From Stackebrandtia albiflava (lineage in GTDB: Bacteria > Actinomycetota > Actinomycetes > Mycobacteriales > Micromonosporaceae), in NCBI RefSeq assembly GCF_007994225.1, contig NZ_VLLL01000005.1, positions 2,012,130 to 2,076,129 of the forward strand: a DNA stretch of 64,000 nt, read 5' to 3'. The notes beneath the pieces are model-generated. The model was given only the letters and a program-made list of their open reading frames with translations, was not told where the DNA came from and searched no databases. Position 1 is the first letter of the stretch. Each line of letters opens with the position of its first letter. Below, piece by piece: positions 17,834 through 28,246 of this stretch. The translations under genes were made by a program, and so were the position numbers.

Positions 17834-17869
17834 GGCGGCCCGGCGGGTCCCTCCAGTCCCCGGGCCGCC
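17834..17869 (+). terminator. Terminator of the cysteine-rich peptide gene
   Basis: GGCGGCCCGG and CCGGGCCGCC are perfect 10-base arms around a 16-base loop, ten bases after the stop codon. Confidence 0.7.
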
Positions 17870-18120
17870 CCCCCGCACCGGCCGTCGCCGGGCGGGCGGT
17901 GTGACCGTCCGGTGATCGATCCGGCATCGTCGAACCCCTCCCCCTCGCCGCCGGAACCGGCGAGGCCCGTCGCGCCGAACAGTCGATGGACCGGCACCTC
18001 CGCCCGTGATCTGATCGGACGAACACGAGCCGCCGTATCCGTTCGCCGACGGCGAAAGACACCGCCGCGACGAGACGACCGCGGCATGCGACGGTCACGG
18101 ACGTCGACGGGAGGACTACG
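17870..18120. other. Intergenic region upstream of the small frameshifted gene
   Basis: About 250 bases without a convincing gene on either strand. The last part carries GGGAGG, which serves as ribosome-binding site for the next reading frame. No recognised RNA element. Confidence 0.4.
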
Positions 18121-18317
18121 ATGCGGACCCTCACCCGTCGCGCCCTCTACATCGGATCGGCCTGGCCCCTCGGAGTCGCGATCGGGTTCCTCTCGGTGGT
18201 ATGCCATCCGGCGATCGGGCTGCTCTGGCCGTCATCGCCGCCGCCGCGGCCCTGGACGGCCTCCTACAGTCCCGCAGGCTCCGCCGCGAAGCGCCCCACC
18301 CCGCCGACCGGCCGTGA
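18121..18317 (+). pseudogene. Small two-helix membrane protein gene with an apparent frameshift
   Basis: An ATG follows GGGAGG with seven-base spacing. The first frame reads MRTLTRRALYIGSAWPLG VAIGFLSVV and CHPAIGLL, a plausible membrane protein, and then degenerates into Pro/Ser/Arg-rich sequence. Around 18228-18235 another frame takes over with ALAVIAAAAALDGLLQSRRL and ends at TGA 18315-18317. Joining the two gives a compact protein of about 65 residues with two hydrophobic helices and a basic tail. One missing base in the GGGCTGCTCTGG stretch would explain the switch. It is either a decayed gene or a sequencing error. The long frame that continues past the LysE gene is a shadow. Confidence 0.5.
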
Positions 18318-18351
18318 CACCGGAGCCCGGTCACGACGGCCGACTCGACCG

Positions 18352-18987
18352 TCACACCCGGTGCGGCTCCACGGCCAGTTTCACCGCGAAACCCGCCAAC
18401 ACGCCGCCCATGACGGCACGCTGCGCGCGCATCCAACCCGGCCGTCCGGTGAGGAACCGGGACAACGACGCGGCCGACAGCATGATCACTCCGTTCACGG
18501 CCACCGCCACCGTCACCTGCACCAGGCCAAGCCACAGACTCTGCGCCGCCACCGCGCCCCGTTCCGGTTCCACGAACTGCGGCAGCAACGACACGTACAA
18601 CATCGCGATCTTCGGATTGAGCAGGTTGGTCACGTACCCCATGGAGAACAACCGCAGTCCCGACACCGGCTTCAACGGGCGGGGCGTGAACGGCGAACCC
18701 GCCCCCGGCCGGAACGCCTGCCACGCCAGGTACAGCAGGTACACGGCCCCACCGAACTTCAGGACCGTGTAGGCGACCGGCACGGTCGTGAACACCGCCG
18801 TCAGACCCGCCACCGCCGCCACCAGGTAGGTGAGGAAACCCGCCGCGACACCGCACAACGACACGACGCCGGCCCGCCGCCCCTGGGACAACGCCCGCGA
18901 CACCAGGTAGAACATGTTCGGTCCGGGCATCAACGCCATCCCCAACGCGACGGCCGCCATCCCGGTCACCGCGGTCCACTCCACCAT
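18352..18987 (-). CDS. LysE/RhtB-family amino acid exporter
   Basis: The 211-residue protein has six hydrophobic segments and the LysE/RhtB signatures GMALMPGPNMFYLVSRALSQGRRAG near the N-terminus and GYVTNLLNPKIAMLYVSLLPQFV in the centre. The family exports amino acids such as lysine, homoserine or threonine. Several starts are possible; the ATG giving MVEWTAVTG is chosen because GGAGGAGGG lies seven bases before it. It is divergent from the subtilase gene. Confidence 0.9.
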   Translation of the reverse strand: MVEWTAVTGMAAVALGMALMPGPNMFYLVSRALSQGRRAGVVSLCGVAAGFLTYLVAAVAGLTAVFTTVPVAYTVLKFGGAVYLLYLAWQAFRPGAGSPFTPRPLKPVSGLRLFSMGYVTNLLNPKIAMLYVSLLPQFVEPERGAVAAQSLWLGLVQVTVAVAVNGVIMLSAASLSRFLTGRPGWMRAQRAVMGGVLAGFAVKLAVEPHRV

Positions 18988-19189
18988 CCGCGCACCCTCC
19001 TCCATCGTGAACGGACCGACGATATGCCCGCCACCGGCCGCCCGGCGGGGGATGTGGTCCAACTCTCCACCGAGAACCGACACGCCCGAGGACGGATCGG
19101 GGACCCCGCGAGGACGACGTCACCGACACTGTGTGTGACGGGAACACGTCCGTCCCGTCACCTCCACCTCGAACAGGAAGCCCGAGACC

Positions 19190-20647
<1,458 letters not shown>

Positions 20648-20732
20648 CCGACGGGGCGCGGCCGGTCGGGAGACGCCCGCCGGCCGCGCCCGACCACCTG
20701 CGGATGTCCCACCCCGGTGGTTGAATCGGCGC

Positions 20733-22481
20733 GTGTACATCGCCCTCGTCCCCGGCCGCTCCGGAGACGGCTGGTACCTGCGGCTCGACGGGGACGGGGA
20801 ACCCGTCGGCACCGCCCACCACACCGACGACCTCGCCGCCCGGATCCGGGAACGGGACCACCACGAGACCACGCCGCGCTGGGTGCTCGCCGAGACCCGC
20901 CGCGTCTACCCGCCACTGCTGGCCGCCGGCGCCAGGCTCGACCGCTGCCACGACGTCACCCTCGCCGAGGCGATCCTGCTCAGCGCCGAGGGGCACGCCG
21001 GGAGGCCACACCACCCGGCCGCCGCCCACGCCCGGCTCCACGGCCTGCCCGTTCCCGATCCCGAACCGGTCCACGTCGACGACGGCGCGCTGTTCGACAC
21101 CCGCCCTCCGGCCGACCCGCGACGCACCCTCGACATGCTCGTGGAGGTGCACCGCGACCAACTGCGGCGCACGAGGACTCACGGCCCCCGGCTGGCCCTG
21201 TTGACGGCCGCCGAGTCCGCCGGAGCGCTCGTCGCCGCCGAGATGACCCACCACGGCCTCCCCTGGCGCACCGACGTCCACGACGCCGTCCTCACCGAAC
21301 TGGTCGGCCCGCGTCCCGTGAAGGGCCTGCGTCCCAAACGGCTTCAGGCACTCGCCGACCGGATCGGCGACGCCTTCGGCCACCACGTCAACCCCGACTC
21401 ACCGCAACAGGTCGTCGAGGCGTTCCACGCCGCCGGGCACCCCGTGGACACCACACGCGCCTGGGAACTGCGACGCGTCGACCACCCCGCCGTCGCCCCA
21501 CTGCTCACCTACAAGGAACTGTCCAGGGTGTACACCGCGCACGGCTGGAACTGGCTGCGCGACTGGGTGTCGGACGGCCCGGCCGGTCCCGCCTCACCCG
21601 CCAAACGGTTCCGGCCCGAATACGTCGTCGGCGGAGTCGTCACCGGCCGCTGGGCCACCGACGGCGGCGGCGCCCTCCAGATCCCCAAGGCCGTCCGGTC
21701 GGCCTGCCACGCCGACCCGGGTTGGAGTCTCGTCGTCGCCGACGCCGCACAACTGGAACCGCGGGTCCTGGCGGCCATGTCCCGAGACGACGCCATGGCC
21801 GCCGCCGCAGGTGCCGACGACCTGTACGCGGCGCTCGCACCCACCTTCGGAGGCAGCAGGCAGGACGCCAAGATCGCCCTGTTGTCGGCCATGTACGGCG
21901 GCACCGCCGGCAACGCCACCGCGTTGCTGACGGTACTGCGACGCCGATTCCCCCGCGCGCACCGCTACGTCGAGACCGCCGCCCGCACCGGCGAGACCGG
22001 CGGCCTGGTCTACACCTGGCTGGGACGCGGCTGCCCACCGCCGTCCCAGCGCTGGTGGAGCGCACGCACCGAGTCGACCCGCGCCGGGCGTGATCGGGGA
22101 CGGTTCACCCGCAACTTCGTCGTCCAGGGCACCGCCGCGGAATGGGCGATGGCGATGATGGCGCTGCTGCGCACCGGTCTCCACGACGAGTCCCTCGGCG
22201 AACTCGTGTTCTTCCAACACGACGAGATCATCGTCCACTGTCCCACCGAGAACGCCCCCGCCGTCGTCGAGCTGATCCAACCCTGCGCCGACGCCGCCAC
22301 CCGGCTGCTGTTCGGCGACACACCGGTGCGCATCCCGCTCAACGCCAAGACCGTCCAGAACTACGCCGAGGCGAAGTTACCGTCACCCGGAGCCACGACG
22401 CACACGTCCCGGCGCGGCGTCACACGCGGATCCGTCGCCAACCTCGCGTGCGACTCCACGTCGAACCGCTCACCGCCGTAA
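20733..22481 (+). CDS. PolA-like 'bifunctional 3'-5' exonuclease/DNA polymerase'
   Basis: The product (about 582 residues) has a family A polymerase domain in its C-terminal half. Motif A reads DAAQLEPRVLA where DYSQIELR is usual. The O-helix R-x3-K-x7-YG is kept in RQDAKIALLSAMYGG, and motif C is FFQHDEIIVHC. The N-terminal part corresponds to a degenerate exonuclease-like region without an obvious DxE site. Such short PolA paralogues are common in actinobacteria beside the main PolA; their role is uncertain. GTG 20733 is preferred to TTG 20721. The reading frame continues about 35 codons beyond the usual family ending NYAEAK, into DNA that is antisense to the GNAT gene. Confidence 0.85.
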   Translation: MYIALVPGRSGDGWYLRLDGDGEPVGTAHHTDDLAARIRERDHHETTPRWVLAETRRVYPPLLAAGARLDRCHDVTLAEAILLSAEGHAGRPHHPAAAHARLHGLPVPDPEPVHVDDGALFDTRPPADPRRTLDMLVEVHRDQLRRTRTHGPRLALLTAAESAGALVAAEMTHHGLPWRTDVHDAVLTELVGPRPVKGLRPKRLQALADRIGDAFGHHVNPDSPQQVVEAFHAAGHPVDTTRAWELRRVDHPAVAPLLTYKELSRVYTAHGWNWLRDWVSDGPAGPASPAKRFRPEYVVGGVVTGRWATDGGGALQIPKAVRSACHADPGWSLVVADAAQLEPRVLAAMSRDDAMAAAAGADDLYAALAPTFGGSRQDAKIALLSAMYGGTAGNATALLTVLRRRFPRAHRYVETAARTGETGGLVYTWLGRGCPPPSQRWWSARTESTRAGRDRGRFTRNFVVQGTAAEWAMAMMALLRTGLHDESLGELVFFQHDEIIVHCPTENAPAVVELIQPCADAATRLLFGDTPVRIPLNAKTVQNYAEAKLPSPGATTHTSRRGVTRGSVANLACDSTSNRSPP

Positions 22482-22945
22482 CACAGCTTCTCCCGCTCCA
22501 CGCCCTCGGAGAAGAACCCCGCCCGCGCCGCGACCCCACCCGACGCCGGATTGTTCACGCGATGCCCCAACTCCAGGCGGTGAACCCCCGCCACGTCGTG
22601 AACCCACGGGACCAGCGCCGCCAACGAATCGGCGACCACGCCACAGCCCCGCGCCCGCGACGCCAGCCAGTACGACACCCAGCCGCAATCGTGCCGGTCG
22701 ATACCGGTGACCGCGATGTTCCCCACCGGGACGTCGTCGGCGGCGGTGATCGCGAAGGCGAAACCACTGTCACGGGACACCAGGCCGCACGCCCAGTCCA
22801 GCCACCGGTTGGCGCTGGCGTCGTCGACGATCGGTTCCGCCGCCTGCTGCGCCATGTCCGGCGTCGCGAACGCCTGCCTGACCGCCGCCACGTCACCACG
22901 ACGCCACGGCCGAAGAATCAAGGGAGTCTCCCGGTCGAAACGCAT
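22361..22945 (-). CDS. RimJ/RimL-type GNAT N-acetyltransferase
   Basis: The 194-residue protein begins MRFDRETPLILRPWRRGDVAAVRQAF, typical of RimL-like acetyltransferases. It has GWVSYWLASRARGCGVVADSLAALVPW (acetyl-CoA region) and GVHRLELGHRVNNPASGGVAARAGFFSEG, the conserved LE-x-N-x-AS-x-V-x-x-K/R-x-GF segment. Substrate unknown. Its 3' end overlaps the tail of the convergent polymerase gene by 121 bases. Confidence 0.88.
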   Translation of the reverse strand: MRFDRETPLILRPWRRGDVAAVRQAFATPDMAQQAAEPIVDDASANRWLDWACGLVSRDSGFAFAITAADDVPVGNIAVTGIDRHDCGWVSYWLASRARGCGVVADSLAALVPWVHDVAGVHRLELGHRVNNPASGGVAARAGFFSEGVEREKLCYGGERFDVESHARLATDPRVTPRRDVCVVAPGDGNFASA

Positions 22946-23026
22946 AAGCCACTGTCACATGCGGCGACCCCGCCCGGGGGGCCGGTCGGCGCGGTTGTGA
23001 CCGCCGCACCGACCCGCCCCCGGCCG

Positions 23027-25363
23027 TCATTCGGTACGCAGGGCGGTGGCGATCGGTGCCCGCGCCGCGGCCCGCGCCGGCAGGTACGCACCCGCCGCGG
23101 CGATCAGCACACCGGCCACCGCGGGCAGGACCAACATCGGCGCGTCCCACACCCGCAGTAGCGACACCGGAACGTCCAACGCCGCCGCCTCGGCCGCGAC
23201 CGGCACCACCACCGCGTGAACCGCCACCCCCAGCCCGATGCCGACCACCCCGCCGACCACGCCCAGCCACGCCATCGAGGTCACCATCATGGTCGTCACC
23301 TGGCGCGGCGTCATCCCGATCGACTTCAGCACGCCGATGTCGCGGCGGCGTTCCCGCGCGTTCAACACGACGGTGTGGAAGACGCCGAGGGCCGCCACCG
23401 TCCCCAACAACACCGTCACGGTCGTCGACAGTCCCGCAATGGTGACGGTGTAGGAACTCGGGCCGCCCTCCACCCTCGGGATCAGGCCGGGGTCGGCCGC
23501 CGTCACGGCGGCGGCGTACGCGGCGGGGTCCGTGTCCGGCGCCAACCGCACCTCGTACTGCACCCGGCGGTCGAGGTCCACGTCGACCGGTCCCAGCCGG
23601 GCCAGGGTCGACACGTCGCCGTACAGGACGGCGTGGTCACCGCCCATGATCATGCCGACCACCCGTACCTCGGTGCGGGAGTCTTCCACCGCGACCACGA
23701 AGCGGTCGCCCACGGCGATCCCGCGCTCACGTGCCAGGCGGGACGTCACCACGACGTCGCCCGGCGCGGTGAACCACTCCCCCTCCACCAGCTGCTCCGG
23801 GTAACCCATCACGGTCGAGTCGCCGCGAAGGAACTCGGCGTCGATCCCGCCGTTCATCCCGACGACGGTCACCGGCACGTACAGGTTCGCCACGACCTCG
23901 ACCACACCGGGCAGTCCACCGAGCAGCTCCCGCGAGCCCTCACCGTTCTGCGACGGCGCGACCTCACCCACCTCCGGGTCACCCGGAAGGACCCGCACCT
24001 GCACCGCCTCCGACCTGGCCGACACCTCTCCGTGGTTCACGACCGTCACGACCAGTCCCGTCGCCAGGGACGCCGTGGTGATCCCCAGCACGATCGCCGC
24101 CAGCGTCAGGCCGGTCCTCCCCGGCCGCGCCAGCGACAACCCCAGTCCCAGGCTCATCGCGCGCGGCAGCCGGCGACCGGCCAGCCACCGTTGCGCCCGC
24201 GCCGCCCGGCCGTCACGGGGGAGCGCGCCGGCACTGATCGTCTCGGTGGCCGAAAGCCGCCGCGCCCGCGACGCCGGAACCGCCGCCACGGCGGCGACCA
24301 AGGACGGCACCCCCAGGAGCACCGCAACGTCCACCCACCGGTCCGCCGACACCACGCCCAGACCCGACGCCCGGAACGACTCCGACAGCAGCAGTTGCGC
24401 CCCGACGTCGCCCAGCACCGTGCCCGGTACCGTCCCGGCGACCGCCGGGATCGTCACCATCAGGAGATAGACCCACATCACCTGCGAGGGCGTGAATCCC
24501 AGCGACTTCAACACGCCGATGTGCCGCATCCCCGACACCACGGCGCCGCCCACCACGTTGGCCACCATGAGCACCGCCACCACCAGGCCCAGGATCCCGA
24601 ACGCGGTCAGGAACACCACGTAGCGGCCCGGTCCCGCCGACACCGACTCCTTCACCACCAGATAGGACTGCGTCGCCGCCACGGCGTCCTCCGCCGGGCC
24701 GGCCGTCGCCGACGCCACACCCTGGGCGACCTGTGCCGCGGTGTCGTGCGCCGAGAAGCGGAACAGCATCTGCGCGGCCGTCGGCCGCCACCGCGACACC
24801 TGCTCCGGAGTCGCCCAGGCGTCCGCAGACCGGCTCAGGCTGTGGGCGTAACCCACGATCGTCAAGGCCGCACCGTCCGGCCCCTCGAAGGACACACCCT
24901 CCGGGTGGAAGTCCTCCCGGTCGTACGACGGCGGCCGGTTCAACACGATCTCACCCGGCCGCTGCGGCCACCTGCCCTTCCACAGGTCGAGCCGGTCCAC
25001 GTCCCCACCGGGGGACGCCCTGCCCGCCACCGTCAACGGGCCGCCCATCATGCCCGGTATGTCCACTCCGTACGGTACCCGCACGACCGTCACACCGAAC
25101 GGCCCCGCCGCGGCCGTCACACCGCTCGCGTCAGCCGTGGCCGCCACCTCGTCCACCGACGCGGCGGCCAGATCGAACGTCACCACCGCGTGCGCGCCAC
25201 GCTGCTGTTCGAAGGCCCGCGCGAACGGCCCCGACGCGGCACTGACCAACGCCAACGCCACCACCAGGGTCGCGCTCGACAGGAACACCACCACGCCGAT
25301 GATCACCGTCTGCATCCGGCGGCGACCGACCGCCGCCCTCGCCACCCGCCACGTCGCGGTCAC
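23027..25363 (-). CDS. ABC transporter permease, FtsX/MacB-like, two-domain
   Basis: The 778-residue protein has the duplicated FtsX layout. An N-terminal helix (VIIGVVVFLSSATLVVALAL) is followed by a large extracytoplasmic domain. Next comes a three-helix FtsX block containing GVLKSLGFTPSQVMWVYLLM, then a second half with another extracytoplasmic domain and the matching GVLKSIGMTPRQVTTMMVTSM. The GTG start overlaps the TGA of the ATPase gene (GTGA), so the pair is translationally coupled. These transporters act on lipids, peptides or antibiotics rather than small solutes. The divergent two-component system probably regulates them. Confidence 0.92.
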   Translation of the reverse strand: MTATWRVARAAVGRRRMQTVIIGVVVFLSSATLVVALALVSAASGPFARAFEQQRGAHAVVTFDLAAASVDEVAATADASGVTAAAGPFGVTVVRVPYGVDIPGMMGGPLTVAGRASPGGDVDRLDLWKGRWPQRPGEIVLNRPPSYDREDFHPEGVSFEGPDGAALTIVGYAHSLSRSADAWATPEQVSRWRPTAAQMLFRFSAHDTAAQVAQGVASATAGPAEDAVAATQSYLVVKESVSAGPGRYVVFLTAFGILGLVVAVLMVANVVGGAVVSGMRHIGVLKSLGFTPSQVMWVYLLMVTIPAVAGTVPGTVLGDVGAQLLLSESFRASGLGVVSADRWVDVAVLLGVPSLVAAVAAVPASRARRLSATETISAGALPRDGRAARAQRWLAGRRLPRAMSLGLGLSLARPGRTGLTLAAIVLGITTASLATGLVVTVVNHGEVSARSEAVQVRVLPGDPEVGEVAPSQNGEGSRELLGGLPGVVEVVANLYVPVTVVGMNGGIDAEFLRGDSTVMGYPEQLVEGEWFTAPGDVVVTSRLARERGIAVGDRFVVAVEDSRTEVRVVGMIMGGDHAVLYGDVSTLARLGPVDVDLDRRVQYEVRLAPDTDPAAYAAAVTAADPGLIPRVEGGPSSYTVTIAGLSTTVTVLLGTVAALGVFHTVVLNARERRRDIGVLKSIGMTPRQVTTMMVTSMAWLGVVGGVVGIGLGVAVHAVVVPVAAEAAALDVPVSLLRVWDAPMLVLPAVAGVLIAAAGAYLPARAAARAPIATALRTE

Positions 25364-26061
25364 GCCGCCGCCTCCAGCCCTCGCTCGGAGACGATCCGGC
25401 CGTCGGACATCTCCACCAGCCTGCCCGCGCACCGCGTCGCCAACCCCCTGTCGTGAGTCACCAGCAGAAGGGTCTGACCGATCTGGTTGAGGTCCAACAG
25501 CAGATCCATCACCTGCTCCCCGGCCCGACTGTCCAACGCCCCGGTCGGCTCGTCGGCCAACAGCAACGCCGGACGGTTCATCAACGCCCGTGCCACCGCC
25601 ACCCGCTGCCGCTCACCACCGCTCAACACCGACGGGTACACGTCGGCACGGTCGGCGATACCGAGCTCGTCCAGCAGCTCCCGGGCGCGCCGCCTCGCCT
25701 GCGACGCCGGCTCCCCCGCCAACTGCGCCGCCAACGCGACGTTGTCGAGCGCGGGAAGGTCGTCCAACAGGTTGAAGAACTGGAAGACCATCCCGATCCG
25801 CCGCCGCCGGAACAACGCCCGCCGTCTCTCGTTCATCGCACCTAGGTCCTCCCCGTGCACCACCACCGAACCCGCCGACGGACGATCCAGACCCGCGATC
25901 AGGTTCAACAGCGTCGACTTGCCGCAACCCGACGGACCCATCACCGCGACGGCCTCACCCTGGTGGATCCGCAGGGACACGCCGTCCAACGCCACCGTGT
26001 CGCCGTACTCCTTGCGCAGGCCGTCCACCCTCACCACGGGCGGGGCCTCATTCATCTCCAT
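25360..26061 (-). CDS. ABC transporter ATP-binding protein (MacB/LolD type)
   Basis: The 233-residue protein has Walker A GPSGCGKST, Q-loop VFQFFNLLDDL, signature LSGGERQRVAVARAL, Walker B ALLLADEPTGALD and the H-loop LVTHD. This is the MacB/LolD/FtsE-like group that partners FtsX-type permeases. The ATG giving MEMNEAPPVVRVDGL follows a GGGGG tract. The frame is open further upstream but not conserved there. First gene of a two-gene operon with the permease. Confidence 0.95.
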   Translation of the reverse strand: MEMNEAPPVVRVDGLRKEYGDTVALDGVSLRIHQGEAVAVMGPSGCGKSTLLNLIAGLDRPSAGSVVVHGEDLGAMNERRRALFRRRRIGMVFQFFNLLDDLPALDNVALAAQLAGEPASQARRRARELLDELGIADRADVYPSVLSGGERQRVAVARALMNRPALLLADEPTGALDSRAGEQVMDLLLDLNQIGQTLLLVTHDRGLATRCAGRLVEMSDGRIVSERGLEAAA

Positions 26062-26094
26062 CACGCCCCCGACGCTAAGCCGCACCGCCACCCG

Positions 26095-26146
26095 GTACAT
26101 CACCCCGGCGATCCCACTTCCGGGCCGGGTCATCCCCCGGATGTAC
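26095..26146. promoter_or_regulatory. Inverted repeat in the divergent ABC/two-component region
   Basis: GTACATC and GATGTAC are perfect seven-base arms about 38 bases apart, lying between the ATPase start and the histidine-kinase start. They could be paired half-sites for the adjacent NarL-type regulator. Only the symmetry and position support this. Confidence 0.35.
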
Positions 26147-26202
26147 TCACGACCACCCACGGAACGATGCGCCCGGCCCGGACCGTCTGCCACAGTTGAC
26201 CG

Positions 26203-27015
26203 GTGTGGCGATCCGATACCGGCTGGCTCCCGGCCGCCCTGGCGGCGGCCGTCGCCGCCACCCTCGTCCTGGCGATCGCACTGGCCCACACCCGGCGCCT
26301 GCACCGACGCGCCCTCGAACGGCAACGCTGGCTGCTCGAACGCGAACACCAGCACACCACCCGCGTCGCCGTCGACGCCGAACGCGCCCGGATAGCCCGC
26401 GAACTCCACGACATCGTCAGCCACAACGTCAGCCTCATGGTCGTCCAGGCCAACGCCGCGAGAGAGGTCCTCGACACGATGCCGCGAGAAGCCGCCGGCG
26501 CACTCACCGCCGTGGAGACCGCAGGACGTGACACCATGACCGAACTACGTCACCTGCTCGGTGTACTGGCCCCCGACCAGAACGGCGAAGACGACGACCC
26601 GCCCCTCGCTCCACAGCCCGGCCTCGACCAGCTCGGCCGGCTCGTCGACCGGATCGCCTTCGCGGGACTACCGGTCGAGGTCCGCATCAGCGGCGAACCC
26701 CACCCACTCCCCACCGGAATCGACGTCACCGGATACCGCATCGTGCAGGAGGCCCTCACCAACGCCCTCAAGCACGGCACCGGAGGCGAGGCGGAGGTCG
26801 CGATCAAGTACACCCGGCACCACCTGCGCGTCGAAGTCCTCACCACCGGACCCAGCGTCCTCAACGGCGACCCCGCCACACCGGGCACCACCACCGGCCG
26901 AGGACTGACGGGCCTCCACGAACGAGTATCCGTCTACGGTGGAGTGTTCGACGCCCGGCGACGACTCGGCGGCGGATTCCGCGTCCGCGCCCGGATACCA
27001 CTGCGACGACCATGA
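26203..27015 (+). CDS. NarL-group sensor histidine kinase
   Basis: The 270-residue protein starts at GTG. It has one N-terminal transmembrane helix (about 9-28), a short linker, and a HisKA_3 dimerisation domain with ARELHDIVSHNVSLMVVQA (phospho-acceptor H69). A HATPase_c domain follows (YRIVQEALTNALKHG N-box, TGRGLTGLHERVSVYGG G-box). There is no periplasmic sensor domain, so it may sense within the membrane or through the ABC permease. Its stop overlaps the response-regulator start (ATGA). Confidence 0.93.
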   Translation: MWRSDTGWLPAALAAAVAATLVLAIALAHTRRLHRRALERQRWLLEREHQHTTRVAVDAERARIARELHDIVSHNVSLMVVQANAAREVLDTMPREAAGALTAVETAGRDTMTELRHLLGVLAPDQNGEDDDPPLAPQPGLDQLGRLVDRIAFAGLPVEVRISGEPHPLPTGIDVTGYRIVQEALTNALKHGTGGEAEVAIKYTRHHLRVEVLTTGPSVLNGDPATPGTTTGRGLTGLHERVSVYGGVFDARRRLGGGFRVRARIPLRRP

Positions 27016-27692
27016 CGACACACCCCGCACCCCGAGTGCTCATCGCCGACGACCAGGAACTGGTCAGGACCGGATTCCGGATGATCCTCACCTCCCGGGG
27101 CATCACCGTCGCCGGAGAGGCCGCCGACGGCCTCCAGGCCGTCGAGGCCGCGACCCGGCTACGCCCCGACGTCGTCCTCATGGACATCCGGATGCCCCAC
27201 CTCGACGGCCTGGAGGCCACCCGCCGCACACTCGCCGCCGTACCCGACTGCCGCGTCGTCATCCTGACCACCTTCGACCTCGACCGGTACGTGTACGCGG
27301 CACTGGCGGCCGGAGCCAGCGGCTTCCTCCTCAAGGACGTCACCTCCGACCACCTCGTCGCCGCCGTCCGACTCGTCGACACCGGCGACGCCCTACTGGC
27401 ACCGTCCATCACCCGCCGCCTCGTCGAGAGGTTCGCCGCCGCCGACCGGATCCCCGGCGAACCACACGCCGTCCACCGCGACCTCGCCGCGTTGACACCA
27501 CGCGAACTCGAAGTCCTCGGCCTACTCGGCAGAGGACTGTCCAACACCGAACTCGCCGGACTACTCGTCCTCAGCGAGGCCACCGTCAAGACACACGTCG
27601 CGCGCATCTTCACCAAACTCGGCCTCCGCGACCGGGCACAGGCCGTCGTCGTCGCCTACGAGACCGGCCTCGTATCACCGGGCGACCGGTGA
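27012..27692 (+). CDS. NarL/FixJ-family response regulator
   Basis: The 226-residue protein has a receiver domain (about 7-125) with acidic pocket ADDQ, phospho-acceptor D58 in VLMDIRMP, and the conserved K in FLLKDVT. A LuxR-type HTH domain follows (about 155-220; LTPRELEVLGLLGRGLSNTELAGLLVLSEATVKTHVARIFTKLGLRDR). It is translationally coupled to the kinase and divergent from the ABC transporter, a common layout for antibiotic- or envelope-stress-responsive systems. Confidence 0.95.
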   Translation: MTTHPAPRVLIADDQELVRTGFRMILTSRGITVAGEAADGLQAVEAATRLRPDVVLMDIRMPHLDGLEATRRTLAAVPDCRVVILTTFDLDRYVYAALAAGASGFLLKDVTSDHLVAAVRLVDTGDALLAPSITRRLVERFAAADRIPGEPHAVHRDLAALTPRELEVLGLLGRGLSNTELAGLLVLSEATVKTHVARIFTKLGLRDRAQAVVVAYETGLVSPGDR

Positions 27693-27742
27693 CGACGGCC
27701 ACCCGACCTCACGTTCCCACCCCGCCGGGCGACTACAGGGCG

Positions 27743-28246
27743 ATGAACGACACGACACCATTCGCACACGCCGTCCACAGGCACGGCACGACGGTGCTGC
27801 GAGTGTGCCGCGCCGTACTCGGCCCGGGACAGGACGCCGAAGACGCCTGGTCCGAGACGTTCCTGGCGGCGCTACGCGCCTGGCCCGACCTCGCCCCCGA
27901 CACCCACATCGAGGCGTGGCTGGTACGGGTCGCACGACGCAAGGCCGTCGACGTCATCCGGACCCGGGCACGACAGGCCGTACCCACCGACCGGATACCC
28001 GAGACCCCCTCCGACACCGACGACCCCCAACACCACGACCGCGACGTGTGGGCCGCGGTCGCCGCACTCCCCGAACGACAACGCCTCGCCCTCGCCTACC
28101 ACTACCTCGGCGGCCTACCCCACACCGAGACCGCCGGCATCATCGGCGGCACACCCGACGCGGTCAGACGCGCCGCCGCCGACGGCCTCAGAACACTCCG
28201 ACGCACCCTGCCCCACGACGACACACCGAAAGGACCGTCCCGATGA
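27743..28246 (+). CDS. ECF-type RNA polymerase sigma factor
   Basis: The 167-residue protein has region 2 (FAHAVHRHGTTVLRVCRAVLGPGQDAEDAWSETFLAALRAWP, then EAWLVRVARRKAVDVIR) and region 4 (LPERQRLALAYHYLGGLPHTETAGIIGGTPDAVRRAAADGLRTLRR). No anti-sigma gene is adjacent. Instead its stop overlaps the start of the Ogt gene (ATGA), so sigma factor and DNA-repair protein are made together. The sequence PTDRIPETPSDTDD forms the linker. Confidence 0.88.
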   Translation: MNDTTPFAHAVHRHGTTVLRVCRAVLGPGQDAEDAWSETFLAALRAWPDLAPDTHIEAWLVRVARRKAVDVIRTRARQAVPTDRIPETPSDTDDPQHHDRDVWAAVAALPERQRLALAYHYLGGLPHTETAGIIGGTPDAVRRAAADGLRTLRRTLPHDDTPKGPSR

